64,000 nucleotides of DNA from Incurvaria masculella (GCA_946894095.1 OX335656.1:6835001-6899000), one strand, 5' to 3'; positions 1-11,375 are shown, counted from the stretch's first letter. Translations and numbers: made by a program. Notes: a model not told the origin generated them from the letters alone.

Positions 1-547
1 GGCTCGTGGCCCGTGGCTCGGCGTACACAATGGCGGAGCTCTGCCCGCGTCACTCATGCTGGCGCGAACGATGCACGATGGAACACATTGAGAGTACACT
101 CGTAGACAAAATTCAGATGGCAATTTCCGAATAAATTCGCCATTGCCATTGAAAGGACCAAAAACAACAATATTTCACGCCTGACCTAAAACTGCTCCTC
201 TACAAGGTCCCGCGTCCTCCATAAGTATATTATATGTTTATTTGGACACCTAAAGATAAGATTTTGTTTTATTAATGGTTTGGGATTTTATTTATTTATT
301 TATTTATTTATTTATTATTGGAGGAAAAACAAAGGCAGACAATAAAACACAGTTACAAAGAAGTAATTGGCAACAAGTATATAGATCTGTCTTCAAAACT
401 ATCCCTCACTAAAACAAGAATAAGTATACATTTTGAAGGTGGCGTTATTTGTTATAAGAAAAAGTGTACCTGGAGATAGGTAATTACAAAAAAGCAAGTG
501 ATATGAGATGACCCCAACAGTCGTAAACACACTTCTGTCACACTTCA
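1..547. other. Window edge: GC-rich start, then unique AT-rich DNA
   Basis: The first 90 bases are GC-rich (GGCTCGTGGCCCGTGGCTCG) and could be the edge of a feature outside the window. Apart from the TTTA repeat I see nothing recognisable. Confidence 0.4.
287..317 (+). repeat. TTTA microsatellite
   Basis: About seven tandem TTTA units. They may be the A-rich tail of a minus-strand LINE, since a GGAAAAACAAAGGCAGAC segment follows. Confidence 0.85.
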
Positions 548-890
548 TTTCCAGAGAAATTAGGAGCCATGCCAGGAGGACCTTGCGTTTAATAGCACGG
601 CTACATTAAACTGGATGTAAAAACACGAACAATTTGTCATTGCCACTTCGACCATATTTTCGTCTAATGCGATGCAGGCAAACCCGGGCGTTGGTTTAAC
701 CCTACCACTTAGTAGGAGATGTGACCCACAGTTTGACATGGATTTCAGAACCATAGAGCAGCTCACAATCGTAATGAAATGTATTTATCAATTTCATAAA
801 ATTAAGAATAGTGTAAGAAAGAGGCGGGGATTGAAACCAGGATCTCTCACATGAGAAGCAATGCTTCATGACCTGGGTATACGAGCTGCT
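548..890 (-). mobile_element. SINE family A, diverged copy
   Basis: On the minus strand the body motifs are recognisable (ACTGGATG, CTTCGACCAT, AACCCGGGCG, CTACCACTTAGTAGG on the plus strand). A degraded tRNA-like head follows at 820-890, with a B-box-like GGTTTCAATCC. The extreme 3' tail is missing. Short frames at 560-766 and 672-854 lie inside it and are not genes. Confidence 0.7.
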
Positions 891-2436
891 TTAAAAATTA
901 GTAAATCATAAAAAAATCACACTTGAGAATTATATTTTCAAATCATCAAGAAATATGAAGAATTAGGAAAATTATTTAAAAGCCGCAAGTGCTTTATAAA
1001 TGTGTGGAATGAATAAAATACCTATAATTAATATGAAATAGATTGCATTAATTTTATTTTCCTGCTTTCTGCTCACTCATAAAATTCCGTCTCCAACTGT
1101 ACAGGTAACGACTGCAGTAAGAAAATTGAGTACCGGCGAAAACTGCAACTGGTAAAAGTAATGAAAACTTCTAAACGTTTTTCCGATAGTTTTCCTATTG
1201 AAAAGTTTACCGGCGAGGGAGACGGGGTGATCGGTTCCGCTTAAGAGTGAGCAGGACACTGATGGAGGTGGCAAAGTGAACTCCGTTCCATTCTGGGGCA
1301 CACGGTACAACCGAGGGGAGGAAATCGTACCTGGAAAAATATTTTATAATTACAGTAAAAATAGTTTTCACTTTTACGTTCAAAGTTTGCGAAATTTAAA
1401 ATTATTACAGTAAAAATGTCTTAGCGTAGGACCAATCTATTAGAAAATAATCGAAATCTATGTGACGCTGGATCGCTTATAAGTTAAAGGATTGGACATA
1501 TGTATATTTCAAAGGTAGCAGGTTCGAATTCTGCTTCAGACATGTTTTTTAATTGTTATCATATCCAGGCTAGTTTTAATCAACAAAATGTGCAAATTAT
1601 GTTTAGGAGAGACTGGGTGTGCCTAGGTTTTTTTTTTTATTTGGATCGTCAACGAAAGTACATCTCTAACATTCCCATAAGGAAAAATAAATACATTAAC
1701 ATTTGGCCTAGTGCACTTTCAGTAAAAGACAAACACAACATGTACAGGCAGAATGCATCTTAACCTAAAGCGAATATTCAGTGACTAGTCTAATAAAAAT
1801 ATAATATAATATACGGTTCGAAGCAATCGACACTTTTTACAATATACAATTGCGCTGGCGACTGAGTTCGCTTACAAATTATATACCTTTAACCTTTATG
1901 ATGCTTTAACCTTTTCAGTTTCACTTGGAAAGCTGTTAAATAAAACCTCGGGTGGTTCACGGTCCAAAGTATGTTTATTCGCCCCATAAGCGTGGAAATT
2001 CAAAGAAGTCATGTATTTTAAGTATTAGAGACAATGGCGGCCTCGGATGAATTCCATGAAATTTTCATTTTTCATTTCATTCCTTATTGTTTTGTGTACC
2101 AAATCAAAATCGTATATTCGTAAATTAAGCGCAACACACATAAAAACAACAATTAACAAGACATAATAGAAAAGAGATAACTCATAACATAATAAAGCAT
2201 GCCTTAACCTAGTCTATATTCGTAGGTGCTGCACTAAGTAGGTATGCACTCAGCTGTTACGCAGCTTGCGCTGCTGAGCTGGTTTTCAGTACACTCCTTT
2301 CAGAATGGTTCAGAAATAAATAGTTAAATTAGGCGCCTATGGAGAAGGTACATTAGTGACGAGAAGGAGAGTGCATGAAAATAAAATAAGAAAAATATCG
2401 GTATGCTCGTGTATCTGATGTATGTACCTGTAATGT
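891..2436. other. Intergenic, no gene seen
   Basis: AT-rich DNA with short random frames. A good T-arm-like sequence with B box GGTTCGAATTC at 1520-1531 is isolated and does not fold into a tRNA that I can find. Confidence 0.5.
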
Positions 2437-2465
2437 ATGAATGAATGAATGAATAAATTATTTAT
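2437..2465 (+). repeat. GAAT tetranucleotide microsatellite
   Basis: GAATGAATGAATGAATAAAT forms the terminal repeat of the LINE tail at 2455-2625. Confidence 0.75.
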
Positions 2466-2625
2466 TGCTGTGCATAAACAAAAATACAATTACAGAGAAA
2501 ACATACAGCAAAACAATAATACTGCACAAAGGCGGACTTAACACTAAGAGTGATTTCTTCCAGTCAACCCTTGGGGTAATCGGTAAAGTCAATAGAAATA
2601 TCTGTAGGTAGGTGACACACCAGAA
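2455..2625 (-). mobile_element. LINE 3' end (tail)
   Basis: On the minus strand TTAAGTCCGCCTTTGTGCAG followed by AT-rich sequence and GCACAGCAATAAATAATT matches the 3' untranslated end of common moth LINEs, ending in a GAATGAAT/AATAAATT repeat (2437-2465). The minus-strand frame 2458-2649 is part of this tail. Confidence 0.55.
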
Positions 2626-2656
2626 TTTAAAACAGAAAAAAATCAACATATTTCAT

Positions 2657-2676
2657 ACATATATATATATATATAA
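2657..2676. repeat. TA dinucleotide microsatellite
   Basis: About nine TA units, followed by further TA-rich sequence to 2700. Confidence 0.8.
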
Positions 2677-4416
2677 CTAAATATACTAATATATATAATA
2701 CAATACACTAATACATATTATTATATCCACAAACCAGGATAAAAAAATCTATAATACCTATTACCATTGATTCTTAAATCAGTACTAAGGATAATCAAAT
2801 TAAAAAAATATATTACAATGAGAACAGCCTTCGTATTTACATTTAATTTGTATGCGTGTGTGAGAGGATGTGAGAGGGTGTATACGAGTATGAGTGTGTG
2901 CGATCGAGGGTGTGAGAAAAAAGGTAGAGCCAAATCGAGCCTTACTATGCACATATAATAATGTCTTTGTCGCTATAAATGGACTAAACCCAATGAGTCT
3001 GATACCTGAGTATTCCTTTATGGATTTTGTTACTTTTTATATAACCAAAACGATATCCCAAAGGATACACGCCACATCCACCCGGCGGGCCCACGCTCAT
3101 CGCACCTCGAATAATTCCCGCCAGACGATCTCACCGCTATTAAACACATAACTTACGAATGCCGACAACTCGGCACCTACGAAATTCACTACAAAAGCTC
3201 GTCTGCCGCGCGCCCATGGGTCGCAATATCGCCAACTTTTGACAGCGTGTGTCGCCGCCGCCGCCACGGTACCGCGCCTCCGCCGCCGACGCCGCACGCC
3301 TAAGATACAACCTGTCACACAATATCCGCTTGAATTTCCGCCAGCCGCGATAGCGCAGAGATCTGTTTCCGCTTTCGTGATACCTATCGTCTTGTATTGG
3401 TCTCGTCGCGTCGCGCGGTCGGTCTGGGGACGCATATGAGAGACAGAACCAGATAGAACCTGTCACCATGTTTGTATTGGAAACTCATTTAATATCTAGA
3501 AACGAATTCAGCCCGACATCAGTCCAAACAGACATTGACCTGAGCGGAGCCGGCTACCTCAGCTAATATATAAATAAAGTATATAATATATAAATACATT
3601 ATGTAAATATAAGTATATAAATAAAGTATAAACATGATAACAGTAGTTGTGTGGTATTACTCATCCATGTCAGGTAACATAAATACATAATTACAGAAAT
3701 ATTCAGTCATAATTACCGAGTATATAAACAAAACGTGGTTGGTATAATAACTTTCACACTAATGGTTAATGTAAAAGGTAAGTTTAGTAATTAATTAAAA
3801 CCTTTAATTTAAAATGATACCTGCTTGGCAAATTAAAAAAACAATACAAACCTAATTTGAGTCCTGAACAGTCAAACAAAATTTTATTCAAAAAGCGATT
3901 TTAAGGAAGGGGCGTTGAAGCTCATTTAATTTAAAAAAATACAATGTAACCAATTTTTAATGAAAATAACGAAATAAATTCAATTTGTTTTAAACAGTTC
4001 AGTAATCTAAACATTATTTTCTATCTGTAATACGTGAGAATCTTGCCTCCGAAGAGTACTTCAAAAGACGATATTTATTTGTAGGGTTGCTCGCTTTTAA
4101 GACTCCTCTTGCAGATATGGAAACGTTCATAAAATTTATCGGCAACTAGCTCATTTATTTATGTTTAATGACACTGTATTTATATGAATAAATAATGATG
4201 AATTTCAAAGATATCAGTGATTTATAAACATTGTAGAAATACATTTGAAATAGATTAAAATCGGGCAATCCTACCCGATAGTTGAACGGCTCAGGGGCTA
4301 GGGGATTTAGGGGAGTTCTGATGTATCAACAATTTGTCGCGTTTCACACGGCGGCCCGGACTCTGTGCGTGCACAAGGAGCTGACGCAATGCTACCACAT
4401 TTTTGTGCGCCCCGCA
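2677..4416. other. Intergenic with one GC-rich patch
   Basis: Mostly AT-rich. The section 3070-3440 is GC-rich with CCGCCGCCGCC-like runs and overlapping frames on both strands (up to 112 codons) that look like composition effects. Nothing else recognised apart from the fragment at 3525-3570. Confidence 0.45.
3525..3570 (-). mobile_element. Fragment of the CCGGCTCCGCTCGGGT repeat
   Basis: ATTGACCTGAGCGGAGCCGG followed by CTACCTCAGCTAATAT is the reverse complement of 13138-13175. Only the first 45 bp or so remain. Scraps with the same core may lie near 5855-5875 and 63228-63255. Confidence 0.55.
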
Positions 4417-4527
4417 AGGTGGGGCGATGACATCGAGTGCGTCGGCGGAAATCAGTGGTTCCGTACCGCCGAGGGCCGGAGAAAAATTGGAGACGCGTAT
4501 GTCCAGCAGTGGACGCAAACACGCTGA
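4417..4527 (+). pseudogene. Non-LTR retrotransposon reverse transcriptase, C-terminal remnant
   Basis: An open frame (4282-4527) whose last 36 residues read RWGDDIECVGGNQWF and, after a short gap, RKIGDAYVQQWT before the stop. This is the conserved C-terminus of a group of insect LINE reverse transcriptases (R-W-x-D-D-I .. W .. R .. G-E/D-A-Y-V-Q-Q-W-T). The rest of the protein, including the catalytic YADD region, is absent, as expected for a 5'-truncated insertion. I think the clade is RTE-like, but this is uncertain. Confidence 0.75.
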
Positions 4528-4604
4528 CCGACTTTGTGCGTGTCGACGCTACGAAGAAACCTCTGACTCCTGCGCTTTCTTCCCGTAATAGAGAACACAT
4601 TCAT

Positions 4605-4842
4605 ACGGCGCTTTATTTTTCTCTTTCAGAGTTAGATTGGTGGATTTCACGTTACGAATGCGAGTTGTTCCATGGTCCAGAATCCATGTAAAATTCAAGT
4701 CTACTTACCGTATTAGGTGGTAGGGTAAATGCCGCCCGGGTGAGTACCATCGCATGAAAATATGGTCGGTGGTTTCCATCAACTTCAATTTAGCCATACT
4801 CATAAAGTGAAGGTTCTGTCATGGCGCGTATTTCCTATGAAA
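4605..4842 (+). mobile_element. SINE family A, partial
   Basis: Starts in the pyrimidine-rich part of the body (TTTTTCTCTTTCAGAG), continues through TACGAATGCGAGTTGTTCC and the GCCGCCCGGGTGAGTACC segment, and ends before the tail. The head is absent. It lies just downstream of the LINE C-terminal fragment ending at 4527. Confidence 0.7.
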
Positions 4843-5897
4843 ACTCGGTGAGTTTGGCAAGGTGTATGGTTACGGCACGAATCAATTGCTGTGGCAGTTT
4901 TATTACAAAATTCCACCATTCGGTTGGATACAACTTATTTTCTTTGATTGTAATTTAAGCTTTTTCGTGCTTATTTCGACTTTATACATCTGAAATAGGT
5001 TAAGTTGACGACGGATTGTACACCACAGAATACTTGTAATGCTATAAATTACATTATTTTTTATAATTGCCTTAGTAACTTTGTTAGTTGGAAGTAATTG
5101 AAATTGAATTGAATTTTTCTATTGTTCTTTGTTCTTTGCCTTAATCTGTTCTACCAAGGAATAATTTGGTAGTAGCATTTAGATCTAAGTGTGTATTTCA
5201 TAATTGTGGATGGAAAAATATGTTATGTAAACCCGTGAAGCTTCTTTGCGGGTTCTTCTTTACTGGGTTGATCGCGGATCTTTGTGACGTAGTTTGACTA
5301 CCAAAAAGTTTAAAAAAAAAAAAAAATGAAATTGTAATTTAGTATTCATTGTAATTATTCTTCGAAAGTTGGGTTCATCAGAGCCCATTTAAGTCTCGAT
5401 CAAGTCTCCCGACGTCTCCTTTGTTCTAGCGCAATGAGCCCACGAACGCTCAGCGGCGCGAATGGCAATATCTTTATGCTGACACAATTAATTCCGTAAC
5501 ATTCCGGCCCTCGCCGCCGTAAAGGACCGTAAGAATTCCCCTGATCATTATTTTTAATAACAAGAACGAGTGGGGCCGGCATCGGCGACGCTTTCGCGCG
5601 GCGCGGTCGCACCAATCGTCGTTAATGATTTGAAGTTAATTAATTTGCAGATTTCCCCTTTAGCGATCGCCTCCGCGCTGTAATGTAGGTCGTTAGGCAA
5701 ATTGGGCGAGATTTTATGGGGGGAGATTTTTCCTGAAGTCTGCTCGGGATTCGGCAACGATGGAAAATGGGGAACGATTTTGTTTCTTGATCGTGCGACT
5801 TGAAATTGGTATATTATTAAAACTAGCTGTTTGAGACAATGACGTTTTGGACATTCACCTGAGCGAAGCCTGGAAAAATGTTTAATTTGTTTATGTT
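4843..5897. other. Intergenic, GC-rich unique block at 5400-5780
   Basis: The block 5400-5780 has balanced composition, no repeat motif shared within the window and no convincing frame. It includes GATTTTATGGGGGG. Possible conserved non-coding DNA, but I have no comparison. Confidence 0.4.
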
Positions 5898-6172
5898 GCC
5901 TCGGTAGCTCAGTGTGCGACGCCTTGCGAATCGATAAGCAGGGGAAGCACCTCTGAGCGCTGTTAGGTTTTGATGGGTGACCATTTTCAACCGTTAAGGC
6001 TGGCGGTGGTTCGCATTCCGCGTAAAACTTTAGGTCCCCTTCCTTACTTGCTAGGTGGTAGGGTCAATCCTGCCCGGGTTGGTATCATCGCATTGAATGA
6101 ACGATGGTCGAAGCAATGAAAAAAATGTTCGTGTTTTCCATCCAGTTCAATGTATGTAGCCTTAGGAACTTG
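5898..6172 (+). mobile_element. SINE family A, 5S-type head, diverged
   Basis: Begins GCCTCGGTAGCTCAGTG like the head of the copy at 19104-19482 and retains the 5S box C core TGATGGGTGACC (5971-5982). The upstream 5S part is degraded, with GATAAGCAGGGG where AGTTAAGCAACG is expected. The shared body follows (AACTTTAGGTCCCC, GCCCGGGTTGGTATCATC). The copy ends inside the body, so it is 3'-truncated or broken. It is a second, independent witness of the 5S-headed form. Confidence 0.75.
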
Positions 6173-6711
6173 CATAGAAAAAAAGTAATCATGGATATAA
6201 GTTTGGTTATCAAAAAATCAAAACGTACAGACCTAGCCCTGAGATGGTTCCTTAAATTTTCAACATTTCAGAAAAAGTATTCTTGATCTTACTGAGGAAA
6301 CAGGCACGAGCCTCAATAACCTTATTATCCACTTAACACTTCAGAAACTAAATATAGAAATATAATAATAATATTAATAAAATAATAATATTCAGAAATA
6401 TAATATAAATAAATATAAATAATAAATTAGATCAAATGCTCTGGTTGAGATCTATCAAAGCCGACGAAAAGGCGGGAAGTGATGACGGAATATGAACCTG
6501 ACAAGGTTTTTTTTTGTTCGATATTTAAATAAATTGACTGCATACTTAAAACGCGGGATATAGATGCGCTCTATTTTTAAATTTCGAGCATCTCCGATTG
6601 TTTAACGTTCTATTTTTAAATGCATCGCTACTTGACATATGAGACGGATGCTTTTCACTTTTGAATGTAGAGCATCTTAAAATGTATGCAGTGAATGAAC
6701 CAAGCACTAGC
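6173..6711. other. Intergenic
   Basis: AT-rich, with a local run of AATAATATT-like repeats at 6360-6425 and a CTATTTTTAAAT motif repeated at 6570 and 6611. No gene seen. Confidence 0.5.
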
Positions 6712-7204
6712 GCTCGCCATGTTAAGGCGCTAGGACTAGCCAACTACTCGCGCCATACAAATGCACTTTTTAACAAATGTAATAATATGTAGTGAAACTC
6801 TTCAGCAAATCCAAATAGAACTCCAGACTGATAATGGATTGTTAATATTTTTTTATTCCATCATTTATTTAAATAATAATAAAAATAAAAAAAGTTGATT
6901 TTTCTCATTAGAAATCTGAAAGTCATTCGATTTCTAGATATAAGCAAAAACAGCATATATGCATAAACAAAAAATTCCATTTGCTTTTAGATTTCTACAT
7001 TTAGTCAAAAAAGTTCGGAAATGGACACCGTTTCCGCAATGTATTTTGTATAGAAAAAGGAAACATACATTAACGAAAATCATTCGATTCCTAGACAAGG
7101 AATCATATATTGTAAGGAAGACACTTATAATCGTCAGACTTAGTTAGTTAACTTGGGGTGCCTCGTCTAACTTTGCGATTTGGCTAGTACCAGGCCCTTA
7201 ACAG
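6712..7204 (+). repeat. Unclassified interspersed repeat, uninterrupted copy
   Basis: About 490 bp matching 18842-19728 through most of their length: CAACTACTCGCGCCATACAA, AAATAGAACTCCAGACTGAT, TTTCTAGATATAAGC, TTTAGATTTCTACATTTAGT and AACTTTGCGATTTGGC occur in the same order. It has no long frame, no terminal repeats I can see, and shows the empty site of the SINE that splits the other copy. Confidence 0.8.
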
Positions 7205-7944
7205 ACAGTGGTCCCCGAAGCACTAAGGGCCGGCCGCCCTCAGCAGGCGCGGTGGCGTCTGGAACTAATGCCCACTAAGAAATTCCCGGGATAATGGCCA
7301 CCCGCAGCACTGCGACCGCCGGCCGGGACAAATCACTCGCTTACGGCACAGGACAGGCCTTTCTCTGCAATGAGCAAGTTTCTGAGAGGGCAGCTAATTT
7401 TCGGGAGAACCGTAGAGGAGACGAGCTAAGAACCTTGAAGTACTGTGACCAAGATATGGGTAGATAATAATAATGCCAATCACTACGGCTGAATTGCACA
7501 ATCTCTGGTTCATCTTCTTTCTTCTTCTGGCGAAAAATATGGACGGATATATTATAATTTTAAAATGATCACTAACCAGAGATTCAAGATTTAGTCTGGG
7601 TTTGTCTTTAAAGTTTGCAATATTAAAATAAAATACCCGATTTCGATGAAAACTACATACATACGTTTGATTTTCCTGTTAAATTCAAAACTAGTGAAAA
7701 ATAACATGGAAAAGGAGCTTTAGGTTTTCATACAGTGACTCACTTAAAACAAGTAATCCATAATATTCAATGAGCATAGTCGCACAAAGTCTTGCCGAAT
7801 TTCAATGTTTCGTGCAAATTGTTAGTGTGTTCCCCAGAGAATTGAGAATAACCCAAACTTCGAAAATATTTTATGCTTATTGTAAGTTTGTGTTGACAGT
7901 TTTATTTTTTTGACGGACATATTTTTTTTTAAACTGAATTTGAA
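7205..7944. other. Intergenic, GC-rich block at 7200-7450
   Basis: 7200-7450 is GC-rich unique sequence without a frame (GGCCGGCCGCCCTCAGCAGG). The rest, apart from the short repeat at 7501-7582, is AT-rich with nothing recognised. Confidence 0.45.
7501..7582 (-). repeat. Short repeat (ATCTCTGGTTAG / GAAGAAGAAAGAAGAT), copy 1
   Basis: Bounded by ATCTCTGGTT and AACCAGAGAT, a perfect 10-bp inverted repeat. Inside, on the minus strand, are ATATATCCGTCCATATTTTTC and a GAAGAAGAAAGAAGAT end, matching copies at 16944-17015 and 54543-54615. Confidence 0.68.
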
Positions 7945-8116
7945 TGGCCTATACCACACTCACTGCCGTGATATAACCCCACCAGATCACATACCCGAAG
8001 GAATGAGCTGCCAGCCAGGATTTTCCCTTCATATAAGAATGACATTGAACTGGATAGTAAACACGGACATTTTTTTAGTGCCGCTTCGACCATATTTCAT
8101 CTAATCAGATGATACC
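7945..8116 (-). mobile_element. SINE family A, 3' part, diverged
   Basis: Minus-strand tail and distal body: GCCTATACCACAC, CCCGAAGGAATGAG, CATTGAACTGGATAG and GCCGCTTCGACCAT occur in the expected order on the plus strand. Head and proximal body are missing. A 31-bp palindrome follows at 8235-8265. Confidence 0.65.
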
Positions 8117-8234
8117 AACCTCCAAATCCGAAAATCGATCCAAAAGTATGGAAAGACCTATTGTTTTACATAATTTCTTAACCATGGAGAATCTTGGTGA
8201 ATGATATCTTTTTTGACCCAACAAACATAGGGGT

Positions 8235-8265
8235 TGCCATGTATAGCAACATGCTATACATGGCA
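8235..8265. repeat. 31-bp near-perfect palindrome
   Basis: TGCCATGTATAGCA (8235-8248) and its exact reverse complement (8252-8265) are separated by ACA. The two 14-bp arms are perfect. Confidence 0.95.
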
Positions 8266-10269
8266 TGATGAAAAACAGCTCTAGAAACATGTTTTGTTAT
8301 GACACCTAAAACTTGACGCATTAAAAGACATTTTGGTTGGTTTAACACATACAATGATTCATTTATTTAAAAAAAAGGAATTAACGATGTAAGCAAAAAT
8401 GTTACAACCAAATTGTATTTTCATCGAGAAATTGTGCTCACGCATATAAATTCAGTTGTTTTTTCTTGCGCACTTAGGTGCTCACGATTAGATTTAGACA
8501 AAGTTAACAATTATTTTGTTTATTTATTGGTCCTGCCAAAACTGGGCCCTTATTATGGACAAAAAATAAACTTATATAATCAATAAAAACATATTTTTTC
8601 TACAATAACAGTTATGAAAATAAATTAGAGGTATTTACGTCATTTAAATGTCATAATTTAAAAAAGGTGCAAGTATAATGCCGTTAATAAGTTAATTAAT
8701 AATTAATATACAATTCATGAATAGGAAACCCTCCAAACATCAGGGAATATCGACAACACTTGAATTAAATCCGCACATTTGATCGCAGCCAAGTCGCTGA
8801 ACAAATCACTGATTAAGACAATCTCCAGCCCGTGTAGTCCTCCGACTGGCGCCGGAGGAGTCCTCCCTCCGAGCGCCAATAACACTGAAATACTACTATT
8901 GCTTATTTTCACAACCAAGATAACTGCAGCATCGTGCAATAACAAAAACGAAAACGGCGATACCTCTCTACGGAGCTCTCGTAATAATCTGCGCGTGACG
9001 ACGCGCCGCCACCAGCGCGGGCCAACTCGTCGGCGCTACACTTATCGAGTTTCGTTATTAGAAAAGTCACGAAAATGACTGCAATATCAGTGCAATGAGT
9101 TAATAAACCCAGCGCCGACACTCTAGCTAGCTGCTACCTCGTAATACGTTCCGGTGTAGTTCGGTGGACAAATTCTGCTGCTCGCTTGAACTTTGCTTCT
9201 TTGATTATTTTTTTATGTGGAACATCTATTGGCGCACCTTGGCAGTAAAACCGACACGCATGGCTTTGCGGCAAGCGGCGTGGCACTCTCTTATGCGAAA
9301 TTGTATTCTGTTTTACTATTTTACTCCAATTTTTTTAATTCGTTTTGATTATTCAAGGCTGACACTTACGGTTGCCGGGTGTGGCAAATCGGGTTTCACC
9401 GACATGTTTCGTCCGCTGCGCCGCGCTACACCCGACAACCGTAAGTTTTAACCGCTATTATATACAGCGACGGTGTATACTTAAAGACTTATAGTTTTTA
9501 TTAATTAAAAAAACTAATATTAATAAATGTCAATCTGCCGGGCGTTCCGTGACGGTTTACTTTTTAAAGATTGATAGGCGTTCAATTCGTTTCTAGTTAT
9601 ATAATTCTTTTAATTTATCAAAATGATCTCTAATAAAATTTGAAATATATAAATTGCGACCTACCGTTTACTTATGACTTTATACAGTTCTCACAAAGCC
9701 TCAATTTGCAAGTTACAATACATTATTTGGCAACCGGACAACTTCCTGCGATATAAAACAGAACCAAAAGCATTTTAACAATAACAGAATCGCAAATTAT
9801 CGGTATATCGGATATATATATCGATAATCGGCTAATCCCTTGCTCGTTATAACCAACAGCGATAATAGAGCAACTCTAGTTCAACCCAATTTTTCCACTA
9901 ATTGGACTTTATACTTTGACGTGGTAACTTTAATTACAATGTCACTTTTTCAACCAGACCTACCTAACTTATAATGAATTTTTCATCAGGCTTTTAAAAA
10001 AATGCTACCAGGTCGGTATAATTTATGTCGAAAATGCACGTACAAGAACTTGGCTACGTGACTAGACCAAGTTATTCGCTCAAAGTTCACTATTATTTAT
10101 AAAGCTACCGTACACTGCTATATTAAGCCAACAACGACATCGTTGAGAGGTTTCATAGAGGTCACAATGTGGGGGATTGGACCGAGAAAATATGAAATTG
10201 GTAAGCCTTCTTTTATTTATTCCTTCATTTATTTTGTTATGTTAGGCGCGACATATAGCATACGCTTGG
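8266..10269. other. Intergenic
   Basis: AT-rich except 8820-9130, which has a GC-rich stretch with overlapping 70-100 codon frames on both strands. I find no domain or motif in them. The stem-loop at 9364-9446 is the only structured repeat. Confidence 0.45.
9364..9446. repeat. Stem-loop repeat, 19-bp arms
   Basis: Arms 9364-9382 (ACTTACGGTTGCCGGGTGT) and 9428-9446 are reverse complements with one mismatch around a 45-base loop. The loop carries CCGACATGTTTCG, shared with the stem-loop at 18408-18518. The sequence after the right arm (TACAGCGACGGTGTATAC) is also shared, so these are two copies of one repeat. Confidence 0.85.
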
Positions 10270-10576
10270 ACCTCATATAAGAGGTGTCCGACAATTCTGA
10301 TGGGCTTTTGAACATTCATGGGGGTTGTAAAAACCACACCGGCCGGCCAAGTGATTATTCACACCATGTTGGAACACTGCACTTTGAGGGAAACACCTCG
10401 TCAGGAAGTCTATTCCATAGTTTACCGGCCCTATAGATGAAGGATTTACGGGATCGGTTGTTTCTTATTTTCGGAAAGACAACAGTGAATGGGTGCGTTC
10501 CCTGCCTATTCCGCGTCGACCGGCGATAGAATGCAGTTGGAGGGGGGGGGGGGGGGGGGAGTAAATCATAATACAA
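10270..10576 (-). pseudogene. LINE reverse transcriptase 3' remnant (HPFTV type)
   Basis: The minus-strand frame at 10355-10576 encodes FYRRSTRNRQGTHPFTVVFP, then FIYRAGKLWNRLPDEVFP, the C-terminal tail of a Jockey- or CR1-like reverse transcriptase. The sequence continues into the conserved GGCCGGCCAAGTG segment at 10340. A run of 18 G (10542-10559) sits at the N-terminal edge and encodes prolines on the minus strand. At least three relatives occur in the window (15165-15430, 25330-25512, 29733-30050). Confidence 0.78.
10542..10559 (+). repeat. Poly-G tract, 18 bases
   Basis: An uninterrupted run of 18 G at the edge of a LINE remnant. It could form a G-quadruplex and its length may be uncertain in sequencing. 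Confidence 0.9.
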
Positions 10577-11340
10577 TTCTACCTTTAATTAGAGGTTATT
10601 AACGACATCTATATTAAAGCATTGTTATCGTATTTCGAAAAGAATCAGAAAACAATATGGCCTATTATCTGAATCAGGACAGTCACGATAGGCACATCCT
10701 CCGATCATAAAAAAATCTTCGTTACAAATACAATTATATATATAATATACGTGACGTTACAATACTTAATTATATACGTCATTGAATAACCTCAAATCAA
10801 TTATATTACGATAATGTCGTATAAATTGTATATATAAATATATAAAAAATAAAAATAAAACTGCTGGCTGACGTAAGTCGAGGAGTGGTTGCATTCCGTG
10901 TAAACAAAAACGCTGTCAAGAGAGCTGCTGAGTATATTTAAAGCCGACTTCAGCTGATACTTAGCGGAAGTAAATTGTGCATACGACATAAACCCTTGTA
11001 GCACGCTCGGTAGCACGTGTATAGTGCGTTCAAGGGATGCAAAGTTGGCGGGACCTGTTGATTTTGTGTAGGCAGATGGAACGCGTTTTCTCTTTATCGT
11101 ATTTTACTTTTTAAATTTTGTAAGCTTAGATGGTTTAATTATGCATAGAGGTCAGTGCATATATTATTTGATAGAGGTCCAGCCGTATATTAACTCATTC
11201 ATTCCGTCAACAGTTTTGTAGATACATTAAACATAATAGTAAAGAAAATTATTCTATATTACAATGGCAATTGACTAAACATTAAAAAACAAATAAATTA
11301 ATGTGTTACCAAATCACTCATAAACTTTCCACATGCAGAC
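10577..11340. other. Intergenic
   Basis: AT-rich with TATATA stretches near 10735-10860. No repeat family or gene recognised. Confidence 0.5.
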
Positions 11341-11375
11341 ATCCTTCTTAGACAGGCTGCCTGTCTAAGAAGGAT
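11341..11375. repeat. 35-bp near-perfect palindrome
   Basis: ATCCTTCTTAGACAGGC (11341-11357) and its exact reverse complement (11359-11375) are separated by a single T. It lies at the edge of a minus-strand SINE fragment. Confidence 0.96.

Noticed and set aside
1440..1545. Possible tRNA gene around the B box GGTTCGAATTC
   Set aside because: The T arm pairs, but I could not find a matching acceptor stem, D arm or anticodon arm; probably a scrap of a tRNA-derived repeat or chance.
3097..3469. 112- and 109-codon minus-strand frames
   Set aside because: Arg- and Ala-rich translations of a CCG-rich patch on the same strand in two phases, a composition effect.
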